A model generated the notes under the pieces. The model saw only the letters and a list, made by a program, of their open reading frames with translations, was not told where the DNA came from and made no database searches. Position numbers and translations under genes: made by a program. Of a DNA stretch of 64,000 nucleotides, positions 42,634 to 51,565 are shown piece after piece. The stretch lies in assembly GCF_001612685.1 (NCBI RefSeq), contig NZ_BDAY01000041.1, forward strand, positions 1 to 64,000. The letters are read 5' to 3'. Source of the stretch: Nocardia altamirensis NBRC 108246. Its GTDB lineage: Bacteria; Actinomycetota; Actinomycetes; Mycobacteriales; Mycobacteriaceae. Each line of letters starts with the position of its first letter. Position 1 is the stretch's first letter.

Positions 42634-43485
42634 CTGCAGCACGAACTTCGCGACCGCGTCGGTGAAGGAGTCGTTGTCGTCGCCCGCCGCGGTGTGCGCA
42701 GCTCCGCCGATCTCGACCAGCTGCGCGTGCGGCACCAGCTCCTGGAATGCCGCGGCCCCTTCGGAACTCACCACGTCGGACTGCATGCCGCGCACCAGCA
42801 ACACCGGCATCGTCAATGCGTGCGCGGCGGCTTCCATCTGCACGATCATGTCCGACGGATCTTCGACGCGGCCTGCCAGCATGTCTGGATCCCAATGCCA
42901 GTACCAGCGACCGTCCCGCTCGCGCAGGTTGCGCAGCAGGCCATCGGTGTTCTTCGGCCGCGGCCGGTGCGGCATATACTCGGCGACCGCGTCGGCGACC
43001 TGATCCAGGCTGTCGAATCCGTCGCGGTGCTTGCCCAGGAAGTCGATGACGCGTGCCACGCCGGCCTTTTCCGGCCTGGTCACGATGTCTACGAGCACCA
43101 GCGCGCTGATCTGCGCGCCGCCGGAGACGGCGGTGGCGAGCAGAGCGGTGATGCCGCCCATGCTCGCCCCGACCACGACCGCGGGGGCGCCGAGCTGCTC
43201 GAGCACGAGCAGCAGATCGCGCACCATGGTGTCGCGCCGGTAGTCGCCGTCGTCGGCCCACTGGCTGTCGCCGTGCCCGCGGGCGTCGAGGGTGACCACC
43301 CGCATGCCGGATGCGGCCAGTTTGCCGCCCGTCTGTTTCCACGAATGCCTGGTCTGCCCGCCGCCGTGCAGAAAAACCACGAGCGGGCCTTCGACCGGGC
43401 CGAACTGGTCGGCGACCAGTTCGATCCCGCCGGAGCCGCGCAAAAGTAGCGGCGTCGGCTCCAGCAGATTGTTCGCATTACTCAT
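42622..43485 (-). CDS. Alpha/beta-fold hydrolase
   Basis: This 287-residue hydrolase has FLHGGGQTRHSW (oxyanion region), DARGHGDS, the nucleophile elbow VVGASMGGITALLA, and a late His in GAAHTAAGDDND. It resembles the C-C hydrolase / epoxide-hydrolase-like esterases common in Nocardia. ATG 43485 is used rather than the TTG just before it. Convergent with the enoyl-CoA hydratase; no pathway is indicated. Confidence 0.88.
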   Translation of the reverse strand: MSNANNLLEPTPLLLRGSGGIELVADQFGPVEGPLVVFLHGGGQTRHSWKQTGGKLAASGMRVVTLDARGHGDSQWADDGDYRRDTMVRDLLLVLEQLGAPAVVVGASMGGITALLATAVSGGAQISALVLVDIVTRPEKAGVARVIDFLGKHRDGFDSLDQVADAVAEYMPHRPRPKNTDGLLRNLRERDGRWYWHWDPDMLAGRVEDPSDMIVQMEAAAHALTMPVLLVRGMQSDVVSSEGAAAFQELVPHAQLVEIGGAAHTAAGDDNDSFTDAVAKFVLQTTP

Positions 43486-43539
43486 CAACCGAGGATCGCA
43501 TAGAACTTGTTACAGTTTCGACCCCGGGGAACGGATATG

Positions 43540-43812
43540 TCAGCAGTCCCACTTGCCGGACGCGCTGAGGGTGCGCTGCAGCAGGCAGGCGACCTTGGCG
43601 TTGACCGAGGCGGAGATCGTGGACGAACCGTTCGAGGTGAACTCCTCACCGATCTGCGTCGACGTGTCCGCAGGCGCCGAGGTGGTGTCCGTGGCGTGCT
43701 CGAGCGGCAGCCCCTGTGCGCTCGCGGTGGCGGCGCCGCCCGCGAGGGCAGCACAGAGGGCCAAGGTGGCGGTGGTGCCGCGCAGCGCGCCGCGAACGGT
43801 GGACTTTGGCAT
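43540..43812 (-). CDS. Small secreted protein with signal peptide
   Basis: This 90-residue protein starts MPKSTVRGALRGTTATLAL and has a classical Sec signal peptide ending ATASA before Gln33. The mature part is about 58 residues, Ser/Thr-rich, with two cysteines (near VACLLQ and at the extreme C-terminus, WDC) that could form one disulfide. GAGGAGC upstream supports ATG 43812. No domain recognised; a short exported hypothetical protein. It lies 52 bases before ung in the direction of reading. Confidence 0.75.
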   Translation of the reverse strand: MPKSTVRGALRGTTATLALCAALAGGAATASAQGLPLEHATDTTSAPADTSTQIGEEFTSNGSSTISASVNAKVACLLQRTLSASGKWDC

Positions 43813-43864
43813 GGAAAAGCTCCTCACTCGGTTCAATCTCGGTAGATCACACACAGACGCCCGC

Positions 43865-44548
43865 TCAGGGCAGACGCCAGTCAACGGGTTCGGCACCCAG
43901 TTCGTCCAGTAGTTCGTTCACGCGAGAGAACGGTCGGGAACCGAAAAAGCCGCGCGACGCCGACAGCGGCGACGGATGCGCAGACTCGATATAGGGCACC
44001 TCGGCCTGGACCAAGGTGGGCTTCAGTGTCGCCGCGTCCCTGCCCCAGAGGATCGCGACCAGCGGCTCGTCTCGCGCGACCAAGGCGCGAATCGCCTGCT
44101 CGGTCACCGCTTCCCAGCCCTTGCCGCGATGCGAGGCAGGCGCGCCCGGCGTGACCGTCAGCACCCTGTTCAGCATCAGCACGCCCTGGTCCGACCACGG
44201 ACTCAGGTCGCCGCAGGACGGCGTCGGGTGGCCGAGATCCTTGGCGTACTCGGCGAAGATGTTCGCCAGGCTGCGTGGGACGGGCGAAACATCCGGCGCG
44301 ACAGAGAAACTCAAGCCCATCGCGTGACCGGGCGTCGGGTACGGATCCTGGCCGACAACCAGCACCCGCACCTCGGCGAAAGGACGCTGGAAGGCGCGTA
44401 ACACATTGTCACCGGCTGGTAGATAGCCGCGGCCCGCGGCATTCTCCTCGCGTAAGAACTCGCCCATGGCCGAAATCCGATCGGCCACCGACTCGAGTGC
44501 CTTCGCCCATCCCGGATCCATGATTTCCGACAGTGGTTTCGCGCTCAT
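43865..44548 (-). CDS. ung: Uracil-DNA glycosylase (family 1)
   Basis: This 227-residue enzyme removes uracil from DNA. The catalytic water-activating motif GQDPYP and the leucine-loop motif HPSPLSASRGFFG are both present, with normal length. ATG 44548 begins MSAKPLSEIMDPGW. It lies 11 bases after thiL, the mycobacterial arrangement (ung-thiL, Rv2976c-Rv2977c). Confidence 0.96.
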   Translation of the reverse strand: MSAKPLSEIMDPGWAKALESVADRISAMGEFLREENAAGRGYLPAGDNVLRAFQRPFAEVRVLVVGQDPYPTPGHAMGLSFSVAPDVSPVPRSLANIFAEYAKDLGHPTPSCGDLSPWSDQGVLMLNRVLTVTPGAPASHRGKGWEAVTEQAIRALVARDEPLVAILWGRDAATLKPTLVQAEVPYIESAHPSPLSASRGFFGSRPFSRVNELLDELGAEPVDWRLP

Positions 44549-44559
44549 GACCGCACAAC

Positions 44560-45567
44560 TTAGCGTGGTTCGTCCGCTACTGCCGAGTCCACCCCGCCGA
44601 ATGATTCCCAGCCCGCGCTGCCCGACCACCGCACGCCGCCGACAGTAACGCCGTGACCGGCACAGACCCGGCCGATCGGCCGCCAGCCTGCAGGCAGCGC
44701 GGCGCCCGCCGCCCAGGTCCCTGCGAACGCATGGTCCTCACCGCCGGTCAGAATCCATTGCGCCGCATCGGCATCCAGCAGGGCGGCGATCGGGTCGAGG
44801 GCCGGGTCGGCGACCGCGGCCGCGTCCAGATCCATGGCGACGCCGGATGATTCGGCCATATGCCCGAGGTCGGCGAGCAGTCCGTCGGAGACGTCGGTCA
44901 GCGCGTGCAGGTCGTCGGCACCTGGCAGCTGGAGCGCGTCCAACACCGACGTATAGGGCGGTTGCGGGACGCGATGGGCGGCAAGCACTTCGGTGAACTC
45001 GGCGGATTCGGCGCCTGCGGTGAGCACCGCGAGACCCGCCGCCGACCAGCCGAGGCGGCCCGCGACGGCGATCGTGTCCCCCACCCGCGCACCGGCTCTC
45101 GTGCGGGCGGCGCGGCCGCGCAGGTCACCGAACGCGGTGACCGAGAGCACGAGGTCGCGGCTGCGCACCAGGTCACCGCCCGCGATGGACGCGCCTGCGC
45201 GCGCCGCCTCGGCCCACATTCCGTCGGCGAGACCGTCGATCAGCTCCAGCGGTGCGTCGGCCGGGCAGCCGAGTGCCACCACGAACGCGCTCGGCACCGC
45301 GCCCATGGCGACCACGTCGGCGGCGTTCTGGGCGATGGCCTTGCGCCCGATGTCCTCGGCGCTGGACCAGTCGAGCCGGAAGTGCCGGTCCTGCACCAGC
45401 ATGTCGGTGGTGACGACGAAGCGACCGTCGGGCGCGGCGATCAGCGCGGCGTCGTCGCCGGGGCCGAGCAGCACGCCAGGCGCCTGAATGCGGCCCTTGT
45501 TGATCCGCTCGATGAGCGCGAACTCCCCCAGTTCACGTACCGTCCTCGGCCCTTTGCTCTCGCTGAT
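44560..45567 (-). CDS. thiL: Thiamine-monophosphate kinase, no canonical start codon
   Basis: ThiL phosphorylates thiamine monophosphate to the diphosphate. The glycine-rich LLGPGDDAAL, VQDRHFRLDW, GGDLVRSRD and ILTGGEDHAF are the AIR-synthase-like motifs. Conserved N-terminal sequence (RELGEFALIERI) lies upstream of the first GTG (45474). Between that GTG and the preceding in-frame stop there is no ATG, GTG or TTG. The best start is ATC at 45567, six bases after AAAGGA, giving 335 residues of normal length (ISESKGPRT). A one-base change would make it ATG. If GTG 45474 were used the protein would lack its first helix. Confidence 0.88.
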   Translation of the reverse strand: MSESKGPRTVRELGEFALIERINKGRIQAPGVLLGPGDDAALIAAPDGRFVVTTDMLVQDRHFRLDWSSAEDIGRKAIAQNAADVVAMGAVPSAFVVALGCPADAPLELIDGLADGMWAEAARAGASIAGGDLVRSRDLVLSVTAFGDLRGRAARTRAGARVGDTIAVAGRLGWSAAGLAVLTAGAESAEFTEVLAAHRVPQPPYTSVLDALQLPGADDLHALTDVSDGLLADLGHMAESSGVAMDLDAAAVADPALDPIAALLDADAAQWILTGGEDHAFAGTWAAGAALPAGWRPIGRVCAGHGVTVGGVRWSGSAGWESFGGVDSAVADEPR

Positions 45568-45713
45568 GACCGGTCCTTTCAGGCGCGCTGCTTGCTGGAA
45601 TCGACCCGAAGGTACCCTTTCCAGGGCAATCGAGTACTACCGGGCCGGTCACGGCATCGCCGCAGTGTTGCGGCCCGCCGACCGGCGCCCGGTCACCGCG
45701 AGAGGAAGGATCG

Positions 45714-46424
45714 GTGCGCATGGCGGCGGCAACGTCGGATCGCGATTCGTCGAAGGACGAGGCATCGAAGGACGCTGCCGAGGAAGCGGTCGCGGCCCCG
45801 CGCGAGGACGCCGCGGCGACCGAAACCGCGACGGACGAGGCTGCTGCGGACGCAGGTACGGCGGAGAACCCCCCGGCTGCCGAGAGCACGCGCCAGTATT
45901 CGCCTGCACTGATCGCCACAGCAGTGGCACTGCCGATCATGCTCGTCGTCGGTGTCCTGGTGGCCGCGGTCGTCGCTCGCAACGCACCTGTCGAGCGCGA
46001 ACCCCTGGTGCTCGGCCCGGTGGCCGCGCCCGCGGCGACCGGCACCGCCTGCACCACGCTGCTCCCGCAACTGCCGATCACGTTGGGCGAGTTCAGCAAG
46101 TCCACGCTGGTGGAACCGTCCCCGCCCGCCACCTGGGCGTGGCAGCGCAAGGACGGCGGCGATCCGATCGTGTTGCGCTGCGGCCTTGATCGCCCGCTGG
46201 AGTTCAACCGTGCGTCGGTGCTGCAGATCGTGAACGGCGTCCAGTGGTTCGAGGCCCGCGACCAAACCGCCAAGGCCAGCACCTGGTTCGCCGTCGATCG
46301 CGAAACCTATATCGCGCTGACCGTTCCCGACGGCTCCGGTCCGACGCCGCTGCAGGGCATCTCCGATGCCATCACGGCGAATCTCCCTGCCACGCCGATC
46401 GACCCGGGGCCGCTGCCCAACTGA
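45714..46424 (+). CDS. DUF3515 family membrane protein
   Basis: This 236-residue protein has an acidic, Ala-rich cytoplasmic N-terminus (about 60 residues), one TM helix (around 66-90), and an extracytoplasmic DUF3515 domain with cysteines at ACTTLL and LRCGLD that may form a disulfide. Counterpart of Rv2980 between thiL and ddl. Function unknown. GTG 45714 has AGGAAGGATCG upstream; ATG 45720 is an alternative. Convergent with ddl, 14 bases away. Confidence 0.85.
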   Translation: MRMAAATSDRDSSKDEASKDAAEEAVAAPREDAAATETATDEAAADAGTAENPPAAESTRQYSPALIATAVALPIMLVVGVLVAAVVARNAPVEREPLVLGPVAAPAATGTACTTLLPQLPITLGEFSKSTLVEPSPPATWAWQRKDGGDPIVLRCGLDRPLEFNRASVLQIVNGVQWFEARDQTAKASTWFAVDRETYIALTVPDGSGPTPLQGISDAITANLPATPIDPGPLPN

Positions 46425-46438
46425 GTCGGTCCGCCGGT

Positions 46439-47542
46439 CTAGCGGAGGCCGGTGCCGCGGGCGAGGGCGGTCTCGATCAGGGTGGAGATCAGCGCCCGGT
46501 AGTCGATGCCGGTGGCTTCCCACATCTTCGGGTACATGGAGATGGGCGTGAAGCCGGGCATGGTGTTGATCTCGTTGATCACCGGACCGTCTGCGGTGAT
46601 GAAGAAGTCGACGCGCGCCAGGCCCTGGCAGTCCAGCGCGCGGAACGCCCGCACCGCGAGTTCCCGGACGCTGTCGGACATTTCGTCGTCCAGCTTGGCC
46701 GGAATATCGAATTCGCAGACGTCATCAAGGTATTTGGTCTCGAAGTCGTAGAACTCGGGGGCCACGGCCGCGGTGTCTTCGTCGGGCATCCGGATCTCGG
46801 CCACCACACTGGCTTCCACCCGGCCGTCCGGGAATTCCAGTACGCCACACTCGACTTCACGGCCGACGATGCCCGCCTCGACGATCACCTTCGGGTCGTG
46901 CGCCCTGGCCGCGGCGATGGCCGCGTCGAGCGCGCTCCATTCGGTGATCTTCGTGATGCCGATCGATGAGCCGCCGCGGGCAGGCTTCACGAATGCGGGC
47001 AGACCGAGCCGCTCCCGATCGCCCTCGCGCACCGTCGCGGTGCCAGGACGCAGCACCACCTGGTTGCCGATCGGCAAGCCTTCGGCGGCAAGGAGTTTCT
47101 TGGTGAACTCCTTGTCCATGCCCGCCGCACTGGCCAGCACGCCAGGCCCGACATAGGGCACACCGGCGAGTTCGAGCAGGCCCTGCAGGGTGCCGTCCTC
47201 GCCGAACGGTCCATGCAGGATCGGGAACACCACATCGACGGAACCGAGCGCGGCCGTTGGATCGTCGAGCGCGATCAGCGCGCCCGAGTTCTGCGCGCCT
47301 GCGGTGATCGTCAGCGCGGTGCCGCTGCCGTCGACCGACGGCAGCGCGCGATCCTGGAACCCGAGGGCGGCGATCCCCGCGTCGGCGAGGACCCAGGTGC
47401 CCTCGGTGCTGATGCCGATCGGCACCACGTCGTAGCGTTCCGGATCCAGATTGCGCAGCACACTGCCGGCCGACACGCAGGAAACGGCGTGCTCGTTGCT
47501 CCGCCCGCCGAAGACCACAGCCACCCGGATCCGGTTCGTCAT
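46439..47542 (-). CDS. ddl: D-alanine--D-alanine ligase
   Basis: This 367-residue ATP-grasp ligase joins two D-alanines for peptidoglycan synthesis. Motifs: GGRSNEHAVS (N-terminal), HGPFGEDGTLQGLLELAGVPYVG, KPARGGSSIGI, and the late NEINTMPGFTPISMYPKMW. ATG 47542 is preferred over the upstream GTG-region extension. It is read in the direction gpsA-ddl-(thiL-ung), with gpsA just upstream, as in mycobacteria. Confidence 0.97.
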   Translation of the reverse strand: MTNRIRVAVVFGGRSNEHAVSCVSAGSVLRNLDPERYDVVPIGISTEGTWVLADAGIAALGFQDRALPSVDGSGTALTITAGAQNSGALIALDDPTAALGSVDVVFPILHGPFGEDGTLQGLLELAGVPYVGPGVLASAAGMDKEFTKKLLAAEGLPIGNQVVLRPGTATVREGDRERLGLPAFVKPARGGSSIGITKITEWSALDAAIAAARAHDPKVIVEAGIVGREVECGVLEFPDGRVEASVVAEIRMPDEDTAAVAPEFYDFETKYLDDVCEFDIPAKLDDEMSDSVRELAVRAFRALDCQGLARVDFFITADGPVINEINTMPGFTPISMYPKMWEATGIDYRALISTLIETALARGTGLR

Positions 47543-47609
47543 GCCCGGAACCGTACCCGGCACGGCGCAGGACTCGCACCGCCACCCATTCGGGTCGGCA
47601 CGACCGCGA

Positions 47610-48605
47610 CTACTCGGGCTTGATGCGCCTGCCGAGCAGGTTGGCGATGGCCTCGAGCACCGAAAGGCCCTCGTGGCAGACCTGATGCACGGCGGTGGTG
47701 AGCGGCATGTCCACCTCGTGCTTGACCGCGAGCGCGCGAATCGACGTGCACGACTTCACGCCCTCGGCGACCTGCCCGTTGGTCGCCTCCTGCGCCGATT
47801 CCATCGATCCGCCCGCACCGAGCGCGTGCCCGAACGACCGGTTGCGCGACAGCGGCGAGGTACAGGTCGCGACCAGGTCCCCGACCCCGGCCAGCCCGGC
47901 CAGCGTCGCGGGCTCGGCGCCGAGAACCACGCCGAGCCGGATGATCTCGGCGAGGCCGCGGGTGATGATGCTGGCGACGGTGTTGTCCCCCAAGCCCATT
48001 CCGGAGGCGATGCCGCAGGCCAGGGCGATCACGTTCTTGCTGGCGCCGCCGATCTCGCAGCCGATCACGTCGGTGTTGGTGTACGGCCGGAAATAGCCGG
48101 TGGCACAGGCCTGTTGGAGCGCGACAGCGCGGTCGGCGTCGCTGCAGGCGATGACGGTGGCCGCGGGCTGGCAGACAGCGATCTCCCTGGCCAGATTCGG
48201 TCCGGACAAGACGGCGATGCGGCTCGCGTCGACACCGGTGACCTCGCCGACCACCTCGCTCACCCGCAACAGCGTCCCGGTCTCGATGCCCTTGGCCAAG
48301 CTCAACAACGACGCGTCCGGCCCGATCAGCCCTTTCCACGCGCCGAGATTCGGCCGCAACGACTGAGACGGCACCGCGAGCACGACGATGTCCGCGCCGT
48401 CCAGCGCCACTGCGGGATCGTGGGTGGCCGCGATCGGCGGCAGCTGAATATCGGTGAGGTACGAGGGATTGCGATGTTCGGTGTTCAGCACCTCCGCGAC
48501 CTCGGGTCGCCGCGCCCAGATCGTGACCTCGGTTCCCGCGTCCGCCAACACCTTCGCGAACGCGGTCCCCCACGATCCCGCGCCCATCACTGCCGCCCTC
48601 GTCAT
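47610..48605 (-). CDS. gpsA: NAD(P)H-dependent glycerol-3-phosphate dehydrogenase
   Basis: This 331-residue enzyme makes sn-glycerol 3-phosphate for phospholipid synthesis. N-terminal Rossmann motif GAGSWGTAFAKVLADAG, the substrate-Lys region GASKNVIALACG, and a C-terminal GEGVKSCTSI-like segment (EGVKSCTS) are present. ATG 48605 starts MTRAAVMGAGSW. It has 31 bases to the divergent fbiD gene. Confidence 0.96.
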   Translation of the reverse strand: MTRAAVMGAGSWGTAFAKVLADAGTEVTIWARRPEVAEVLNTEHRNPSYLTDIQLPPIAATHDPAVALDGADIVVLAVPSQSLRPNLGAWKGLIGPDASLLSLAKGIETGTLLRVSEVVGEVTGVDASRIAVLSGPNLAREIAVCQPAATVIACSDADRAVALQQACATGYFRPYTNTDVIGCEIGGASKNVIALACGIASGMGLGDNTVASIITRGLAEIIRLGVVLGAEPATLAGLAGVGDLVATCTSPLSRNRSFGHALGAGGSMESAQEATNGQVAEGVKSCTSIRALAVKHEVDMPLTTAVHQVCHEGLSVLEAIANLLGRRIKPE

Positions 48606-48636
48606 CTGCCCAATATGCCATGGAAGGATTGGGCAC

Positions 48637-49320
48637 ATGCGCCCGCACGCCGTGCATGCCGTGATCGCGGTCAAGAGCCTCGATCAGGCCAAGAGCCGAC
48701 TCGCCGACCGGTTGCGCCCGGAACACCGGGCGCGACTGGTCCTCGCCATGCTCGCCGACACCGTGACCGCTACGACGGCCGTTCCCGGGATCCTCTCGGT
48801 CACCGTGGTGACCCCGGATCCAGCCGTCGCCGACCTGGCTCGCTCGGTGGGCGCCGCGGTGCATCCCGAGCCACGCAAGTCCGGACTCGACGGCCTGAAC
48901 AGCGCGCTGGCCGACGCCGCGAGGGCGTTGCGGGACCGGCACGGGCCGGTCGATCTGCTCGCGTTGCAAGCCGATCTGCCCGCACTGCGACCGGAGGAAC
49001 TGAACGACGTGCTGACCGTTGCGCCGCGCGGTGTGCGCTCGGTCGTCGTCGATCACGCGGGCACCGGCACGTCGGCGCTACTTGTCCGCGACCCGGGCGC
49101 GCCACTCGAGCCCCGGTTCGGACCTGGTTCGGCGCACAAACACATCGCCGCGGGCGCGGTCGCTCTGCACGGCGACTGGCCGGGGTTGCGCCTGGATGTC
49201 GACACCGCCGACGACCTCGACCTGGCGATCGAGCTCGGCGCGGGCGACGCGACCTGTGCGGCGCTGCACGACATCGGCTGGCCCGATCGTGTTCACCACC
49301 ACGTTCGCCGGGTGTGCTAG
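48637..49320 (+). CDS. fbiD: Phosphoenolpyruvate/2-phospho-L-lactate guanylyltransferase (F420 synthesis)
   Basis: This 227-residue CofC/FbiD-family enzyme activates phosphoenolpyruvate (mycobacteria) or phospholactate with GTP for coenzyme F420 synthesis. Motifs are AVKSLDQAKSRL, LQADLPALRPEELN and DVDTADDLDLA. Corresponds to Rv2983 by order. ATG 48637 has AAGGATTGGGCAC upstream. Its presence fits the F420/FMN-binding PPOX-family gene at 56586 and implies the organism makes F420. Confidence 0.9.
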   Translation: MRPHAVHAVIAVKSLDQAKSRLADRLRPEHRARLVLAMLADTVTATTAVPGILSVTVVTPDPAVADLARSVGAAVHPEPRKSGLDGLNSALADAARALRDRHGPVDLLALQADLPALRPEELNDVLTVAPRGVRSVVVDHAGTGTSALLVRDPGAPLEPRFGPGSAHKHIAAGAVALHGDWPGLRLDVDTADDLDLAIELGAGDATCAALHDIGWPDRVHHHVRRVC

Positions 49321-49402
49321 AAGGTCGCCACGGTGAGGTGACGCTCACGTCAATCGCGGTGTCGACCTGCACACAGCGGGCCGAGTAGGGGATGATCGTG
49401 GC

Positions 49403-51565
49403 GTGAGCGATACGGAAACCGTCAAGCAACAGCAGTTGCTGCCCACGCCTCCGCCCGCGGCGACACCCGTGTCGACCGACCCGGCGGCAGAGCAGTTGCC
49501 ACGTGATCGCTACGTCAATCGCGAGTTGAGCTGGCTCGATTTCAATGCCCGGGTCCTCGCCCTGGCCGAGGACGCGTCGCTGCCGTTGCTGGAGCGTGCC
49601 AAATTCCTGGCCATCTTCGCGTCGAACCTCGACGAGTTCTACATGGTGCGGGTCGCAGGCCTCAAACGCAGGGCCGAGACCGGACTGCTCGTGCGCTCGG
49701 CGGACGGCCGCTCCCCCGGCGAACAACTGGAGTTGATCACCGCCCGTACCCAGGAGATCGCTGAACGTCATGCCAGGGTCTTCCTCGACGAGGTGCTGCC
49801 CGCGCTGACGGACGAGGGCATCGCGATCATCGACTGGACCGACCTGAACGACGACGAGCGTCAGCGCCTCTCCGGCTACTTCCAGGACCAGGTCTTCCCG
49901 GTGCTCACCCCGTTGGCGGTGGACCCGGCGCACCCCTTCCCCTACATCAGCGGCCTGAGCCTCAACCTCGCGGTGACGGTGAAGGATTCGTCCACCGGCG
50001 GCGAGCACTTCGCCCGCGTCAAGGTGCCGGACAACGTCGAGCGGTTCGTCCGGGTGCGCCGTGCCGACGCGAATTCGCCCATCCGCGCATTCCTTCCGAT
50101 GGAGGAGCTGATCGCGGCGCACCTCGATCTGCTGTTCCCCGGCATGGAAGTGGTTGAGCAGCACTCGTTCCGGATCACCCGCAACGCCGACTTCGAGGTC
50201 GACGAGGACCGCGACGAGGACCTACTCCAGGCGCTGGAGCGCGAACTCGCGCGACGGCGCTTCGGATCGCCGGTGCGACTAGAGGTCTCCGACGACATGA
50301 CCGAGCACATGCTCGAATTGCTGTTGCGTGAACTCGATGTCGACCCCGGCGACGTCATCCAGGTGCCAGGCCTGCTCGACCTGTCCTGCCTATGGCAGGT
50401 GTACGCGGTCGACCGGCCCAACCTCAAGGACACCCCGTACGTGCCTGCCACTCCGGCCGCGTTCGGCGAGCGGGAGACACCGCGCAACGTGTTCGCGGCG
50501 CTGCGCGAGGGCGACGTCCTCGTGCACCACCCGTACGACTCGTTCTCCACCAGCGTGCAGCGGTTCATCGAACAGGCCGCCGCGGACCCGCAGGTGCTCG
50601 CGATCAAGCAGACCCTCTACCGGACCTCCGGTGACTCACCGATCGTCAACGCGCTCATCGACGCCGCCGAAGCGGGCAAGCAGGTGGTCGCGCTGGTCGA
50701 GATCAAGGCGCGGTTCGACGAGCAGGCCAACATCAAATGGGCACGCGCACTGGAACAAGCGGGCGTGCACGTGGTCTACGGCCTCATCGGCCTCAAGACC
50801 CACTGCAAGACCTGTCTGGTGGTCCGGCGCGAAGGTGCGACCATCCGCCGCTACTGCCACATCGGCACCGGCAACTACAACCCGAAGACCGCGCGGCTCT
50901 ACGAGGACGTCGGATTGCTCACCGCCGCACCGGAAATCGGTGCCGATCTGACCGATTTGTTCAATTCGCTGACCGGTTACTCCCGAAAAGAGAACTACCG
51001 CAACCTGCTTGTCGCGCCGCACGGCGTGCGCGCCGGGATCATCGAGCGGATCCAGCAGGAGACCGAACTGGCCAGGCAGGGCAAGGACGCCCGAATCCGG
51101 CTGAAGGCCAACGCGATCGTCGACGAGGAGATCATCGACGCGCTGTACCGGGCCTCGCAGGCGGGCGTCCCGGTGCAGATCGTGGTGCGCGGCATCTGCG
51201 GGCTGCGCCCCGGCGTGCCTGGCATGAGCGAGAACATCGAGGTCCGTTCGATCCTCGGCCGCTTCCTCGAGCATTCCCGCGTCCTGCACTTCCAGGCCCA
51301 GGACCAGTACTGGATCGGCAGTGCCGACATGATGCACCGCAACCTCGACCGGCGCGTGGAAGTGATGGCGCAGGTGAAGGATCCGCGCCTCACCGAGCAG
51401 CTCGGGTCGGTCTTCGACTCCGCGTTGGATCCCACCACCCGCTGCTGGGTACTCCAATCGGATGGAAACTGGCTGGCGTGGCCGGAGCACACCGGCGACG
51501 AGGCTGTGAAAGTACGTGACCACCAAGAGTTCTTGATGCGGCTGCGGAGGCCCGATCAACAGTGA
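49403..51565 (+). CDS. ppk: Polyphosphate kinase 1
   Basis: This 720-residue enzyme makes polyphosphate from ATP. N-terminal domain begins YVNRELSWLDFNARVLALAED; the autophosphorylated His lies in RRYCHIGTGNYN; and a second conserved His region is THCKTCLVVRREG. Length is normal. GTG 49403 is the start. Its last bases overlap the mutT1 start (GTGA), coupling their translation. Confidence 0.96.
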   Translation: MSDTETVKQQQLLPTPPPAATPVSTDPAAEQLPRDRYVNRELSWLDFNARVLALAEDASLPLLERAKFLAIFASNLDEFYMVRVAGLKRRAETGLLVRSADGRSPGEQLELITARTQEIAERHARVFLDEVLPALTDEGIAIIDWTDLNDDERQRLSGYFQDQVFPVLTPLAVDPAHPFPYISGLSLNLAVTVKDSSTGGEHFARVKVPDNVERFVRVRRADANSPIRAFLPMEELIAAHLDLLFPGMEVVEQHSFRITRNADFEVDEDRDEDLLQALERELARRRFGSPVRLEVSDDMTEHMLELLLRELDVDPGDVIQVPGLLDLSCLWQVYAVDRPNLKDTPYVPATPAAFGERETPRNVFAALREGDVLVHHPYDSFSTSVQRFIEQAAADPQVLAIKQTLYRTSGDSPIVNALIDAAEAGKQVVALVEIKARFDEQANIKWARALEQAGVHVVYGLIGLKTHCKTCLVVRREGATIRRYCHIGTGNYNPKTARLYEDVGLLTAAPEIGADLTDLFNSLTGYSRKENYRNLLVAPHGVRAGIIERIQQETELARQGKDARIRLKANAIVDEEIIDALYRASQAGVPVQIVVRGICGLRPGVPGMSENIEVRSILGRFLEHSRVLHFQAQDQYWIGSADMMHRNLDRRVEVMAQVKDPRLTEQLGSVFDSALDPTTRCWVLQSDGNWLAWPEHTGDEAVKVRDHQEFLMRLRRPDQQ

